Origin: Bacteroidota bacterium
GTDB taxonomy: Bacteria > Bacteroidota > Bacteroidia > UBA7662 > CANHCV01
DNA: 56,346 nt
Direction: 5' to 3'
Assembly (NCBI GenBank): GCA_947459245.1
Contig: CANHCV010000009.1
Span: 1 to 56,346 of the forward strand
Position 1 is the first letter of the stretch. Every line of letters starts with the position of its first letter. Both the position numbers and the translations under genes were made by a program. The notes under the pieces are model-generated. The model was given only the letters and a program-made list of their open reading frames with translations. It was not told the origin of the DNA and searched no databases. This document shows, piece after piece, positions 1 through 7,020 of the stretch.

Positions 1-98
1 AGGTCCAATTGACTCTTAAAAACAACCACAAAGGGTTTGGCGGTTAAGATGGAAAAACTTGCACAAATGGCAATGATTCCGCATAAAATTTTCTTCAT
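1..98 (-). CDS. N-terminus of a secreted protein, cut by the window edge
   Basis: An open frame runs leftward from an ATG at 98 to the window edge, about 32 codons. It begins MKKILCGIIAICASFS and continues ILTAKPFVVV. This is a clear signal peptide: two lysines, a hydrophobic stretch, and a likely cleavage site after Thr-Ala near residue 20. A Bacteroidota -7 box (TAnnTTTG on the minus strand, 109-116) lies 10 nt upstream and supports a real start. The mature part is too short to identify a family. It is divergent from the MFS transporter at 168. Confidence 0.55.
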   Translation of the reverse strand, partial: MKKILCGIIAICASFSILTAKPFVVVFKSQLD

Positions 99-108
99 AG
101 TGGTATGG

Positions 109-116
109 CAAATGTA
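109..116 (-). promoter_or_regulatory. -7 promoter box of the partial secreted gene
   Basis: The minus strand reads TACATTTG, an exact match to the Bacteroidota -7 consensus TAnnTTTG, 10 nt before the ATG at 98. No TTG at the usual -33 distance is seen. Confidence 0.45.
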
Positions 117-155
117 ATAGTTTTTTTGGAATCCCACTCTCCATGATTGTTGCAT

Positions 156-163
156 TAACTTTG
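156..163 (+). promoter_or_regulatory. -7 promoter box of the MFS transporter gene
   Basis: TAACTTTG matches TAnnTTTG exactly and ends only 4 nt before the ATG at 168. Transcription would be expected to begin at or next to the start codon, giving a nearly leaderless mRNA. No well-placed -33 TTG is visible. Confidence 0.5.
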
Positions 164-167
164 TTCA

Positions 168-1394
168 ATGAACCAAACTGAAATTGCTCCAAATTACAAA
201 CTTCCCAAAACCATGCTATTCACGTTTGCGATGGTTCAATTTGTGAATGTTTTGGATTTTATGATCATGAATCCACTTGGGCCAACCTTCGAGGAAAAAT
301 TTGGAATCAATACTTCTCAATTTGGATTCTTGGTTGGGATATATACGTTAACGGCTGGGATTTCAGGATTAATTGTTTCTTCCTTTATTGATAAAACCAG
401 GCCCAAGAAAGCGATTACGATTATTTTCATTGGATTTCTCTTGGGCACTTTGGGGTGTGCATTTGCGGTAGATTTCACCACCATGCTTTTGGCTCGGGCA
501 TTTACCGGCGCTTTCGGAGGATTGATGTCGGGAATGGTCATGGCCTTTATCGGTGATACCATTCCAGTTCAAAAACGAGGAGCGGCCATCGGCATTGTGA
601 TGAGTGCGTTTGCGCTGGCATCGGTGATTGGTGTGCCGTTTGGTTTATTTCTAGCTGATCGTTACAGCTGGCAAACTCCATTTTTAGCCGTGGTTGGCAT
701 TGGTTTGTTGGTATTCATCGCTCTGCGCGCCTTCGTTCCCGATATTCCACGCCCCGATGGCGCGGGAAAAGAGAAACGCAATCCGTTCTCCGGACTGATT
801 GCCGCGTTCTCGGTAACCAACCACCGGAATGCTTTGATTTTAACGTTTTTGTTGATGTTGGGACAGTTCTCCATCATCCCTTTCATTGCCAGTTACATGA
901 TTCATAACGTTGGATTTTCCAAAGATCAACTCAACCTCATTTATTTGGTTGGAGGATTAGCCAGTGTTGGAGTTGCACCGTTGGCAGGAAAGTTGTCCGA
1001 CAAATATGGGCGTTATCCGGTATTTGCAATCATGAGCGTTGTTGCCATTGTGCCCATTTACTTCATCACCAACTGCCCACCCATTTCTGAGATCGGTTTA
1101 CCGCTGATTTTAACCGTGAGTAGTTTATTCTTTATTTGTTCGGGTGGACGAATGATTCCAGCCAACGCCATGATTACGAGCGCCGTTCCCATGAAAATTC
1201 GTGGAGGATTTATGAGTGTAAACAGTTCGGTTCAGCACTTATCAAGTGCTTTTGCTGCGTTTATTTCCTCTCAAATTGTGTTCCAGCCCATCAAAAACGG
1301 ACCCATTGAACGGTACGAATGGGTGGGATACATTGCCATCTTCTGCACTTTCATTGCCCTTTGGTTAGGTAAAAAGCTTAAAATTGAAGGTTAA
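168..1394 (+). CDS. MFS transporter (DHA1-like efflux family)
   Basis: This is a 408-residue polytopic membrane protein with about twelve hydrophobic segments, the usual length for a major facilitator. The first segment carries the DFMIMNPLGP stretch common in DHA1-type carriers. The motif-A-like loop between helices 8 and 9 reads GKLSDKYGRYP. The motif-A-like loop after helix 2 (about residues 71-77) reads IDKTRPKK. Such proteins are proton-driven exporters in the inner membrane, usually of drugs or sugars; the substrate cannot be read from sequence. The start at 168 puts the protein next to a -7 box ending at 163. The bPH_4 gene follows after 8 nt and is probably co-transcribed. Confidence 0.85.
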   Translation: MNQTEIAPNYKLPKTMLFTFAMVQFVNVLDFMIMNPLGPTFEEKFGINTSQFGFLVGIYTLTAGISGLIVSSFIDKTRPKKAITIIFIGFLLGTLGCAFAVDFTTMLLARAFTGAFGGLMSGMVMAFIGDTIPVQKRGAAIGIVMSAFALASVIGVPFGLFLADRYSWQTPFLAVVGIGLLVFIALRAFVPDIPRPDGAGKEKRNPFSGLIAAFSVTNHRNALILTFLLMLGQFSIIPFIASYMIHNVGFSKDQLNLIYLVGGLASVGVAPLAGKLSDKYGRYPVFAIMSVVAIVPIYFITNCPPISEIGLPLILTVSSLFFICSGGRMIPANAMITSAVPMKIRGGFMSVNSSVQHLSSAFAAFISSQIVFQPIKNGPIERYEWVGYIAIFCTFIALWLGKKLKIEG

Positions 1395-1402
1395 CACCTA
1401 GA

Positions 1403-1822
1403 ATGAAACAAGAATTCCGTTCAAAGATTGGTTTAGGTTTGGCGCTGCCCATCGGAATCATTTGGGGCGGAGTTACGGTGCTTTTGATTTACCAGGAGAT
1501 TTGGTGGATGGCCGCCTTTATGCTGCTGCTGCTTTCTTGGATTACTCATCTTTTTTTGACAACCAAGTACATCTTAGAAGGAGATACGCTTCACATCCAA
1601 AGTGGTTTTCTTTATAAGAAGAAGTTAAACATTTCCGAAGTTCAAAAAATCATCGAAAGCAACAATCCGCTCAGTTCACCTGCTGCGAGTCTGGATCGGT
1701 TGGAAATACGAAAGACGCCCTGGGACTATGTACTCATCTCACCGAAACAGAAGGAAGATTTCATTCAAGCCATGTTGGAAAAAAATCCCAACATTGAGGT
1801 GAAACGAAGAAAGAAAAAATAA
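1403..1822 (+). CDS. membrane protein with bacterial PH domain (bPH_4)
   Basis: The protein has 139 residues. Two hydrophobic segments (about 9-30 and 33-53) are followed by a small soluble domain. Its TTKYILEGDTLHI and NPLSSPAASLDRLEI stretches match the bPH_4 pattern (PF06713), in which a membrane anchor carries a PH-like fold. The function of this family is not established. The C-terminus is strongly basic (VKRRKKK). The gene sits 8 nt after the MFS gene and is probably its operon partner. Confidence 0.75.
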   Translation: MKQEFRSKIGLGLALPIGIIWGGVTVLLIYQEIWWMAAFMLLLLSWITHLFLTTKYILEGDTLHIQSGFLYKKKLNISEVQKIIESNNPLSSPAASLDRLEIRKTPWDYVLISPKQKEDFIQAMLEKNPNIEVKRRKKK

Positions 1823-1848
1823 AAAAGCCCCAATTTTCATCGGAGCTT
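1818..1848 (-). terminator. rho-independent terminator of the etfBA operon
   Basis: Read on the minus strand, AAGCTCC pairs with GGGGCTT (one G-U) around a loop of about 10 nt, and a run of T follows. It lies just downstream of the etfA stop. On the plus strand it has no T-run, so it serves the minus-strand operon. Confidence 0.55.
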
Positions 1849-1870
1849 GAAAAATCTTCACTACTAAAAT

Positions 1871-2818
1871 TTAAGAATTCTTGAAGGCTTTGATGGCCTC
1901 GTTCAAGCGAGGTAGAACATCAAAAACATCGCCAACCACTCCATAATCAGCGGCTTTGAAGAAAGGCGCTTCTTTATCGGTATTGATGGCTACAATTACC
2001 TTGGAAGAACTCACACCGGCCAAGTGCTGAATGGCACCAGAAATTCCGCATGCGATGTATAAATTGGGTTTAATGGTTATTCCCGTTTGCCCAACGTGCT
2101 CGCTGTGGGGGCGCCAATGAACATCGGAAACCGGTTTTGAACACGCTGTTGCGGCATTCAAGGTATCGGCCAAATTTTCGATTAGGTGCCAGTTTTCGGG
2201 ACCTTTCAATCCACGTCCGCCGGAAACCACCACTTCAGCTTCGGTTAAAGGCACCTTACCGGCGGCCTTCTTCACTTCTTTTACGGTTACACGATTTCCT
2301 GCAGGTGAAAAAGAGCATGATTCTACAGTTGCAGTTCCAGAACCTTCAGCAAAGGAATAGGAGTTGGGAGTAAGGGAAACCACTTTCACCGATTGATTCA
2401 AGGAAAAATCGGCAAAACCTTTGTTCGAGAAAACGGAACGTTTTACGGTATTTCCTTCGGGAAGTGCAATGATTCCAGGAGCAAAAGCTGCATTTAAACG
2501 AACAGCAACGCGAGGAGCAACAGCTTTTCCGGTATATGTATTGGAGACGATGACCCATTGAGCTCCCACTTTGGAAGCAGCATCTGAAATAACTTGAGCA
2601 AAAACGCCGGCATCCATGGCATTGAACGATGCATCGGAATAATGAAGCACTTTGGAAGCGCCAAATTTTCCCAACTCAGCAACCTGTGTTGCATCCATAT
2701 TTCCCATTACTACGGCTGTTACGGAACCTCCTGCAATGGCAGAGGCGAAGGCAACACCTTCGAAAGCAGCTTTCTTGAAGCGTCCTTCAGAATTTTCAGC
2801 AAAAACTAATACACTCAT
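1871..2818 (-). CDS. etfA: electron transfer flavoprotein subunit alpha (FixB/EtfA)
   Basis: This 315-residue protein is the FAD-carrying subunit of electron transfer flavoprotein, which takes electrons from acyl-CoA dehydrogenases and passes them to the quinone pool. The N-terminal half has the nucleotide-binding ETF fold. The C-terminal third holds the family FAD-binding signature, including VSGGRGLKGPENW, GQTGITIKPNLYIA, CGISGAIQHLAG and ADYGVVGD. Length is typical. It lies 2 nt after etfB in the same direction, so the two subunits are translated from one message, followed by a terminator at 1818-1848. Confidence 0.96.
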   Translation of the reverse strand: MSVLVFAENSEGRFKKAAFEGVAFASAIAGGSVTAVVMGNMDATQVAELGKFGASKVLHYSDASFNAMDAGVFAQVISDAASKVGAQWVIVSNTYTGKAVAPRVAVRLNAAFAPGIIALPEGNTVKRSVFSNKGFADFSLNQSVKVVSLTPNSYSFAEGSGTATVESCSFSPAGNRVTVKEVKKAAGKVPLTEAEVVVSGGRGLKGPENWHLIENLADTLNAATACSKPVSDVHWRPHSEHVGQTGITIKPNLYIACGISGAIQHLAGVSSSKVIVAINTDKEAPFFKAADYGVVGDVFDVLPRLNEAIKAFKNS

Positions 2819-2820
2819 GA

Positions 2821-3561
2821 TTAAAGTACTTTCGCTTCGTTGTGAAGCAATGAAACCAACTCGTCCATGTTATTCGGATCGATGAACTTCACCCCTGCTT
2901 TCGGAGCAGGCGCTTGAAATTGTGCAACCTCGGTGCGCTTATCACTTCCGTTGGCAGCAATCACTTGCAATGGCTTGGTGCGAGCGGTCATGATTCCACG
3001 CATGTTTGGAATTCGTGGCTCGCACAAATCCTTCTGGGCCGACACTAAAAAAGGAGTCGCTACTTCAACTACTTCACGTCCACCATCGATGTCGCGCTCT
3101 ACGGATCCAGTGTTTCCACTCACCGTAATCGCTGTAATAACGTTTACGTGAGGAAGATTCAACAATTCTGCAATCATTCCACCAACCTGTCCGCCGTTGT
3201 AATCGATGGATTCACGACCGGTAAAGATGAGATCGAAATTTTGTGAGGCAGCGTAATTCGCAATTTGTTGAGCTACGAAAAAAGCATCGGTAGGCTCTGC
3301 GTCGATGCGAACGGCATCATCAGCACCCATGGCCAAGGCTTTGCGGATATTGGGTTCAGTATCTGCTCCTCCAACTGTGATGACAGTTACCGTTCCACCT
3401 CCCGTTTGTTCGTTCAATTCCAATGCTTTGGTAATTCCTAATTCGTCATACGGATTGATGATGAATTGAACCCCAGCCGTATTCAACGATTTGTTGTCGG
3501 GGGTGAAGGTAATCTTCGTGGTTGTGTCAGGAACCTGACTAACGCAAACGAGAATCTTCAT
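2821..3561 (-). CDS. etfB: electron transfer flavoprotein subunit beta (FixA/EtfB)
   Basis: The 246-residue beta subunit pairs with etfA directly downstream. The start is placed at the ATG at 3561 (MKILVCVSQVPDTTTKI), the family N-terminus; the frame also opens 10 codons earlier, but that stretch is a basic, unconserved run. Family features include NPYDELGITKALEL, the GADDAVRID loop and the FTGRESIDYNGGQVGGM signature. The transcript probably starts near 3592 from a -7 box at 3599-3606 and begins with a perfect 15-nt hairpin. Confidence 0.95.
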   Translation of the reverse strand: MKILVCVSQVPDTTTKITFTPDNKSLNTAGVQFIINPYDELGITKALELNEQTGGGTVTVITVGGADTEPNIRKALAMGADDAVRIDAEPTDAFFVAQQIANYAASQNFDLIFTGRESIDYNGGQVGGMIAELLNLPHVNVITAITVSGNTGSVERDIDGGREVVEVATPFLVSAQKDLCEPRIPNMRGIMTARTKPLQVIAANGSDKRTEVAQFQAPAPKAGVKFIDPNNMDELVSLLHNEAKVL

Positions 3562-3582
3562 AAGCTTTTTTTGTTTTATTTT

Positions 3583-3597
3583 GCGCCTCAAAGGCGC
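3583..3597 (-). promoter_or_regulatory. perfect hairpin at the 5' end of the etfBA leader
   Basis: GCGCCT and AGGCGC form a perfect 6-bp stem around a 3-nt loop. It sits immediately downstream of the inferred etf transcription start and about 22 nt before the ATG, with an A-rich spacer between. It could stabilise the mRNA 5' end or be a repressor half-site pair; the sequence does not decide. Confidence 0.4.
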
Positions 3598-3598
3598 A

Positions 3599-3628
3599 CA
3601 AAGGTACTTATGAAAAACGATAGACTAC
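3599..3628 (-). promoter_or_regulatory. etfBA promoter
   Basis: On the minus strand TACCTTTG (3599-3606) matches TAnnTTTG exactly. A TTG (complement of CAA at 3628-3630) lies 21 nt upstream, close to the usual 19-nt spacing. The upstream half falls inside the divergent TPR gene that starts at 3610. Confidence 0.5.
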
Positions 3629-3924
3629 AACAGTTGTTTGAAATCTTTAAAACAAATGAACAAGATTCTTTCATTGTTTACGCCATCGCCCACGAATACC
3701 AAAAAATGGAAGATTGGGAGATGGCGATGGAATGGTACAACAAGCTCTATTCCATGGCTCCCGATTACTTGGGCATGTACCTTCAATGGAGCCGAGTTGC
3801 CGTGCAGTTGGATCAAATTGAAAAGGCAACCGAACTACTGGAAGAAGGAATTCGATGGGCCATTCAAAAAAAGGATGGAAAAACCAAAGGCGAATTGGAA
3901 ACGGAATTGAATTTAATGGACTAA
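3610..3924 (+). CDS. small tetratricopeptide repeat protein
   Basis: The start is the ATG at 3610 (MKNDRLQQLFEIF), giving 104 residues; the frame is open further upstream but that part overlaps etfB and is not protein-like. Helical pairs such as DSFIVYAIAHEYQKMEDWEMAMEW(YNKL) and the following pair ending KATELLEEGI fit two TPR units. There is no signal peptide, so it is probably a cytoplasmic scaffold. Similar short TPR proteins are widespread in Bacteroidota without a known role. It is divergent from etfB and ends at a strong terminator. Confidence 0.75.
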   Translation: MKNDRLQQLFEIFKTNEQDSFIVYAIAHEYQKMEDWEMAMEWYNKLYSMAPDYLGMYLQWSRVAVQLDQIEKATELLEEGIRWAIQKKDGKTKGELETELNLMD

Positions 3925-3953
3925 AAAAAAGCGGGCTTTCGGCCCGCTTTTTA
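3923..3953. terminator. strong bidirectional terminator
   Basis: AGCGGGC and GCCCGCT form a 7-bp GC-rich stem, extended by a run of A on the left and T on the right. It works on both strands and separates two convergent genes, the TPR gene ending at 3924 and the LamG gene ending at 3958. Confidence 0.9.
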
Positions 3954-3957
3954 ATTT

Positions 3958-5325
3958 TTATTGTTTCACCACTTTTAAGGTGGCTTGCTCGCCGTTGGAG
4001 GTGATCTTCAATAAATAAATTCCTTTTTGAAGGTCGTTCATGGAAATGACTTCCCGTTGATTGGACATTCCTGTTCCAAATTTCACAACTCGACCGTTCA
4101 AGTCGGTGATTTGGAATTGGTACATTCCTTGGGTTAATGTTACTTCTACGTTTAAACGATCGTGGGTTGGATTAGGATAGGCAACAACCGCTTCCGACCA
4201 GTTTAAAATTCCAGCGCCAAGGCGGTTGTAAATGCGGCAACCCGAAGTATCTGTACATCCTTTGTAGGTAACAATGCACGCATAAACGCCGCTCACCGGA
4301 GGGGTATAGCTTTGAGTTGTAGCACCTGCAATGGTTGAAAATCCTTGGTTGCAACGAACCCATTGGTAAGAAGCAGAATCTTGGCGAGCTTTAAGGGCCG
4401 GACCGTTGTTTACCACCGCAGTATCGGTTACCGTTAAAGAAAGCACAATGACTGAATCGCAGCCGTCGCGACCAGAAATACGAACGATATGATTTCCAGC
4501 AGTGGTAAAATTGCGATTTCCAACTGCGTAGGTGCCACCTGGACAAATGTTTGCTGAAACGGGAGTGAAATTGGTTACTCCTGTAACGAAATTGGAAGTC
4601 GTAGAAATCAAGTTGAAGTTATTCAAAACACCATCAATGTTGGCTTTTGAATCGTTTGCCATTAAAATAGAAGAGTTGGATCCATTGGCAACACCCTGAT
4701 TGAATTGGTAATACAATTGCAAACCGGCAGCAGCAGTATCTACTGGAGCACGCATCATGCAATTGATTTCCTGGGTCGTAATGGCACGATTCCAAAGCGT
4801 AACTTCATCAATAAGTCCCATTGCATGGAAATAGGTTCCTTGCCAGGGCACCCCACCAACGAAGAAATCAGACGTGGAGGAGGTAGCAATTGTTCCGGTT
4901 GCTGTTATGGAATCGGTACAAACTCCATCTTTATAAAAGCGCAAACGACTTCCATCGTAAGTCATGGCCAAGTGGGTCCATGTTCCTGCGGCAACTACAT
5001 TTCGAGCAGCGATGGTGTAATCGGTTCCATTGCTGTTGCGAAAACGAGCTTCGATGTTGGTGGTTCCTTGCAATTTCAATAGGTAGAAATCGGCATTGGA
5101 GTTATTACGGAAACCACAAAACCCTTCGTGGTGGGTAGTAAACTGAGGGTTTACCCAGCAAGAAACCGACATCTGTTGAGCGCCTGCAACGGTAGCTGTT
5201 GCTGATGGAGCAGTAATAAAATCATCGGTTCCATCAAAATCCATGGCATTTTGAGGTTGAGCCATCGCCATCAATCCAACAAACAGACCGAGGGCAACTC
5301 CAAAAAAGCGGTAAAGTTTTTTCAT
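3958..5325 (-). CDS. secreted LamG-domain protein with T9SS sorting domain
   Basis: The start is taken at 5325 (MKKLYRFFGVALGL), where a signal peptide begins and is likely cut after AMA near residue 22; the longer frame adds 10 residues with no function. Residues about 25-185 form a laminin-G/concanavalin-like jelly roll (DGTDDFITAP, GTWTHLAMTYDGSRL, GLIDEVTLWNRAIT). A short Ig-like stretch follows. The last 75 residues are a type A T9SS sorting domain (VAYPNPTHDRLNVE, then FQITDLNGRVV, ending KGIYLLKI... VVKQ). The protein should be exported by Sec, passed through T9SS and held on the cell surface or released, possibly binding glycans. Confidence 0.85.
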   Translation of the reverse strand: MKKLYRFFGVALGLFVGLMAMAQPQNAMDFDGTDDFITAPSATATVAGAQQMSVSCWVNPQFTTHHEGFCGFRNNSNADFYLLKLQGTTNIEARFRNSNGTDYTIAARNVVAAGTWTHLAMTYDGSRLRFYKDGVCTDSITATGTIATSSTSDFFVGGVPWQGTYFHAMGLIDEVTLWNRAITTQEINCMMRAPVDTAAAGLQLYYQFNQGVANGSNSSILMANDSKANIDGVLNNFNLISTTSNFVTGVTNFTPVSANICPGGTYAVGNRNFTTAGNHIVRISGRDGCDSVIVLSLTVTDTAVVNNGPALKARQDSASYQWVRCNQGFSTIAGATTQSYTPPVSGVYACIVTYKGCTDTSGCRIYNRLGAGILNWSEAVVAYPNPTHDRLNVEVTLTQGMYQFQITDLNGRVVKFGTGMSNQREVISMNDLQKGIYLLKITSNGEQATLKVVKQ

Positions 5326-5342
5326 ACAATTTAGGTTTGAAA

Positions 5343-5350
5343 CAAAAATA
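5343..5350 (-). promoter_or_regulatory. -7 promoter box of the LamG protein gene
   Basis: The minus strand reads TATTTTTG, an exact TAnnTTTG match 17 nt before the ATG at 5325. The divergent beta-helix gene has a near match, AATCTTTG, at 5362-5369, so both promoters lie in the same 115-bp gap. Confidence 0.45.
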
Positions 5351-5440
5351 AACATGAAATGAATCTTTGCACTTCTTTTTAGTGGATTTATGACAAAACA
5401 AAAAACAACCCATCGTGTTCAGATTTCAAATTCAAACTCC

Positions 5441-6883
5441 ATGAAATCTTGTTTCAAAATAGTTAATTTACTCCTTTTTACCCTAATTACAATCCAATTG
5501 CAGGCCCAAACCCCTGTTTCCGGTGGAATTTACCAAAGCACCACGTGGACTCGCAGCAATAGTCCGTACATCATGACGGGCCCTGTGGTGGTTTTTCCGG
5601 GGGCAACGCTAACCATCGAGCCCGGGGTAAAAATCTTAGTCCGTGAAACTGGGAACGGCACCTCTACTGGAACAAACTACTTGGAAATTCGTGGAACGCT
5701 CCAAATGGTTGGTCAGCCCAATTTACCCATTCAATTGGAGGGTGAAAACCAAAAACAACGGCGCGACGGCTGGTACGGATTAAAAATCATGCGTTCTCAG
5801 GGCGCCGTTCTTCGTGCCGATTATTTCCACCTTGCCAACGCTTACTACGGCTTTTTTGTTGATAACGGCGTTTTGCCCGACTCTTCGGTTTTTCACCAAT
5901 GCGTTTGGAAAACCAATGGATACGCTTACACGGCTTTCAACAAAAGCATTTTCGATTCTTGTGTTTTTCAGAATAACATGGTTGGCATTTCAGGAAACCT
6001 TCTTCCAACTGCCACTCCTTGGATTTCGGCAAACAACTCCAACTTCATTAGTAACAGTGTTGCCGTTAATCCGTACGGTTCCCATGCAGTGGTGCAAAAC
6101 AGTTCTTTTTCGAACAACGATATGGCCATCAGTGGAATCGGATCGATTGAAGTGAATCAGGATTCGTTTTTCAACAATCAAATTGGAATTCGTGGGGTAC
6201 AAGGAAAAGTAGAACAATCGGTCTTCTTCAATAACAATTATGGCATCATCGATGCAAGTGGATTACACATCAAAAACATTGCATTGCAAGGATCAAACTT
6301 GGCATTTGATTTGGGAGAGAATTGCATTTTAGAATGGAGTACGGTAACGAATAACGATACCGCCATTCAAATTTCAAGCAACCTTACTTTTGGCAGCACC
6401 TACCCCAGCATCAAACAAAATAAAATTTGCAACAATAGTCAATACCATGTGGTTAACGGATCGAATTTGAACCTCAATCTTGCTCGAAACTGCTTTTGCG
6501 AACCCGATTCGGCCGCCATCGATGCGAAATTGTACGATGGTTACGACGATATTACCAGGGGATTATTCAACTTTTCTGTATTCGATACCAGCTGTACCAC
6601 GGTTTTGGATGTGGTTGAAAAGGTTTACATCGCAGGAACTCAATTGGCAACCCTAGACCTACCATGGGAAGCCAGTATTTTCCCAAATCCCGGAAACGAT
6701 CAATTCATCGTTCGTTCCAACTTACCGGTAACCCGATTAATTGTTCGAAATTTACAAGGACAGACCGTGGGCGAATTTCAAAACCGAGATGCCGTTTTAA
6801 CCGAATCATGGCCAAATGGAATGTATTTGATAGAAATTCAATCGGGGAAAAACCGAGATTTACTGCGTTGGGTTAAGAAATAA
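5441..6883 (+). CDS. secreted beta-helix protein with T9SS sorting domain
   Basis: The start at 5441 (MKSCFKIVNLLLFTLI) gives a signal peptide cut near LQAQ; an earlier ATG at 5390 adds a polar stretch that spoils it. The mature protein of about 460 residues contains repeated N-rich rungs (NNSNFISNSVAVN, NSSFSNNDMAIS, QDSFFNNQIGI, VEQSVFFNNNYGI) typical of right-handed parallel beta-helices (NosD/pectate-lyase-like). A type A sorting domain closes the protein (SIFPNPGNDQFIV, LIVRNLQGQTVGEF, WPNGMYLIEI). No catalytic residues can be assigned. It is divergent from another T9SS cargo gene. Confidence 0.82.
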   Translation: MKSCFKIVNLLLFTLITIQLQAQTPVSGGIYQSTTWTRSNSPYIMTGPVVVFPGATLTIEPGVKILVRETGNGTSTGTNYLEIRGTLQMVGQPNLPIQLEGENQKQRRDGWYGLKIMRSQGAVLRADYFHLANAYYGFFVDNGVLPDSSVFHQCVWKTNGYAYTAFNKSIFDSCVFQNNMVGISGNLLPTATPWISANNSNFISNSVAVNPYGSHAVVQNSSFSNNDMAISGIGSIEVNQDSFFNNQIGIRGVQGKVEQSVFFNNNYGIIDASGLHIKNIALQGSNLAFDLGENCILEWSTVTNNDTAIQISSNLTFGSTYPSIKQNKICNNSQYHVVNGSNLNLNLARNCFCEPDSAAIDAKLYDGYDDITRGLFNFSVFDTSCTTVLDVVEKVYIAGTQLATLDLPWEASIFPNPGNDQFIVRSNLPVTRLIVRNLQGQTVGEFQNRDAVLTESWPNGMYLIEIQSGKNRDLLRWVKK

Positions 6884-6891
6884 GGGGGAAT

Positions 6892-6981
6892 AAAAAAGGG
6901 CCTCATCGCACCGCTACAACCTCCTGCCCTTGCTACATTCCTGTCCTGGGGGAGTTCAGAGGGAGCTGGTCGTGAAGCCCG
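6892..6981 (-). ncRNA. ffs: signal recognition particle RNA (4.5S, bacterial small type)
   Basis: Read on the minus strand, the transcript starts about GGGCTTCACGACC and ends GATGAGGCCC followed by six T. The ends pair over 8 bp (GGGCUUCA with UGAGGCCC). The centre contains the SRP signature: CAGGACAGGAATGTAGC and AAGGGCAGG, in which the GGAA tetraloop and the adjacent asymmetric loop that bind Ffh are recognisable. About 85-90 nt is normal for the small bacterial form. The T-run at the 3' end is its terminator. It lies between a T9SS gene and priA. Confidence 0.9.
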
Positions 6982-6983
6982 CA

Positions 6984-7013
6984 CAAAATTACTTCTTTTT
7001 ACCCAATTTCCAA
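6984..7013 (-). promoter_or_regulatory. promoter of the SRP RNA gene
   Basis: The minus strand has TTG (7011-7013), exactly 19 nt, then TAATTTTG (6984-6991), a full match to the Bacteroidota housekeeping consensus TTG-N19-TAnnTTTG. The first nucleotides of SRP RNA follow within 3-5 nt. It lies just past the priA stop codon, so the RNA has its own promoter. Confidence 0.8.
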
Positions 7014-7020
7014 CTTTTTT

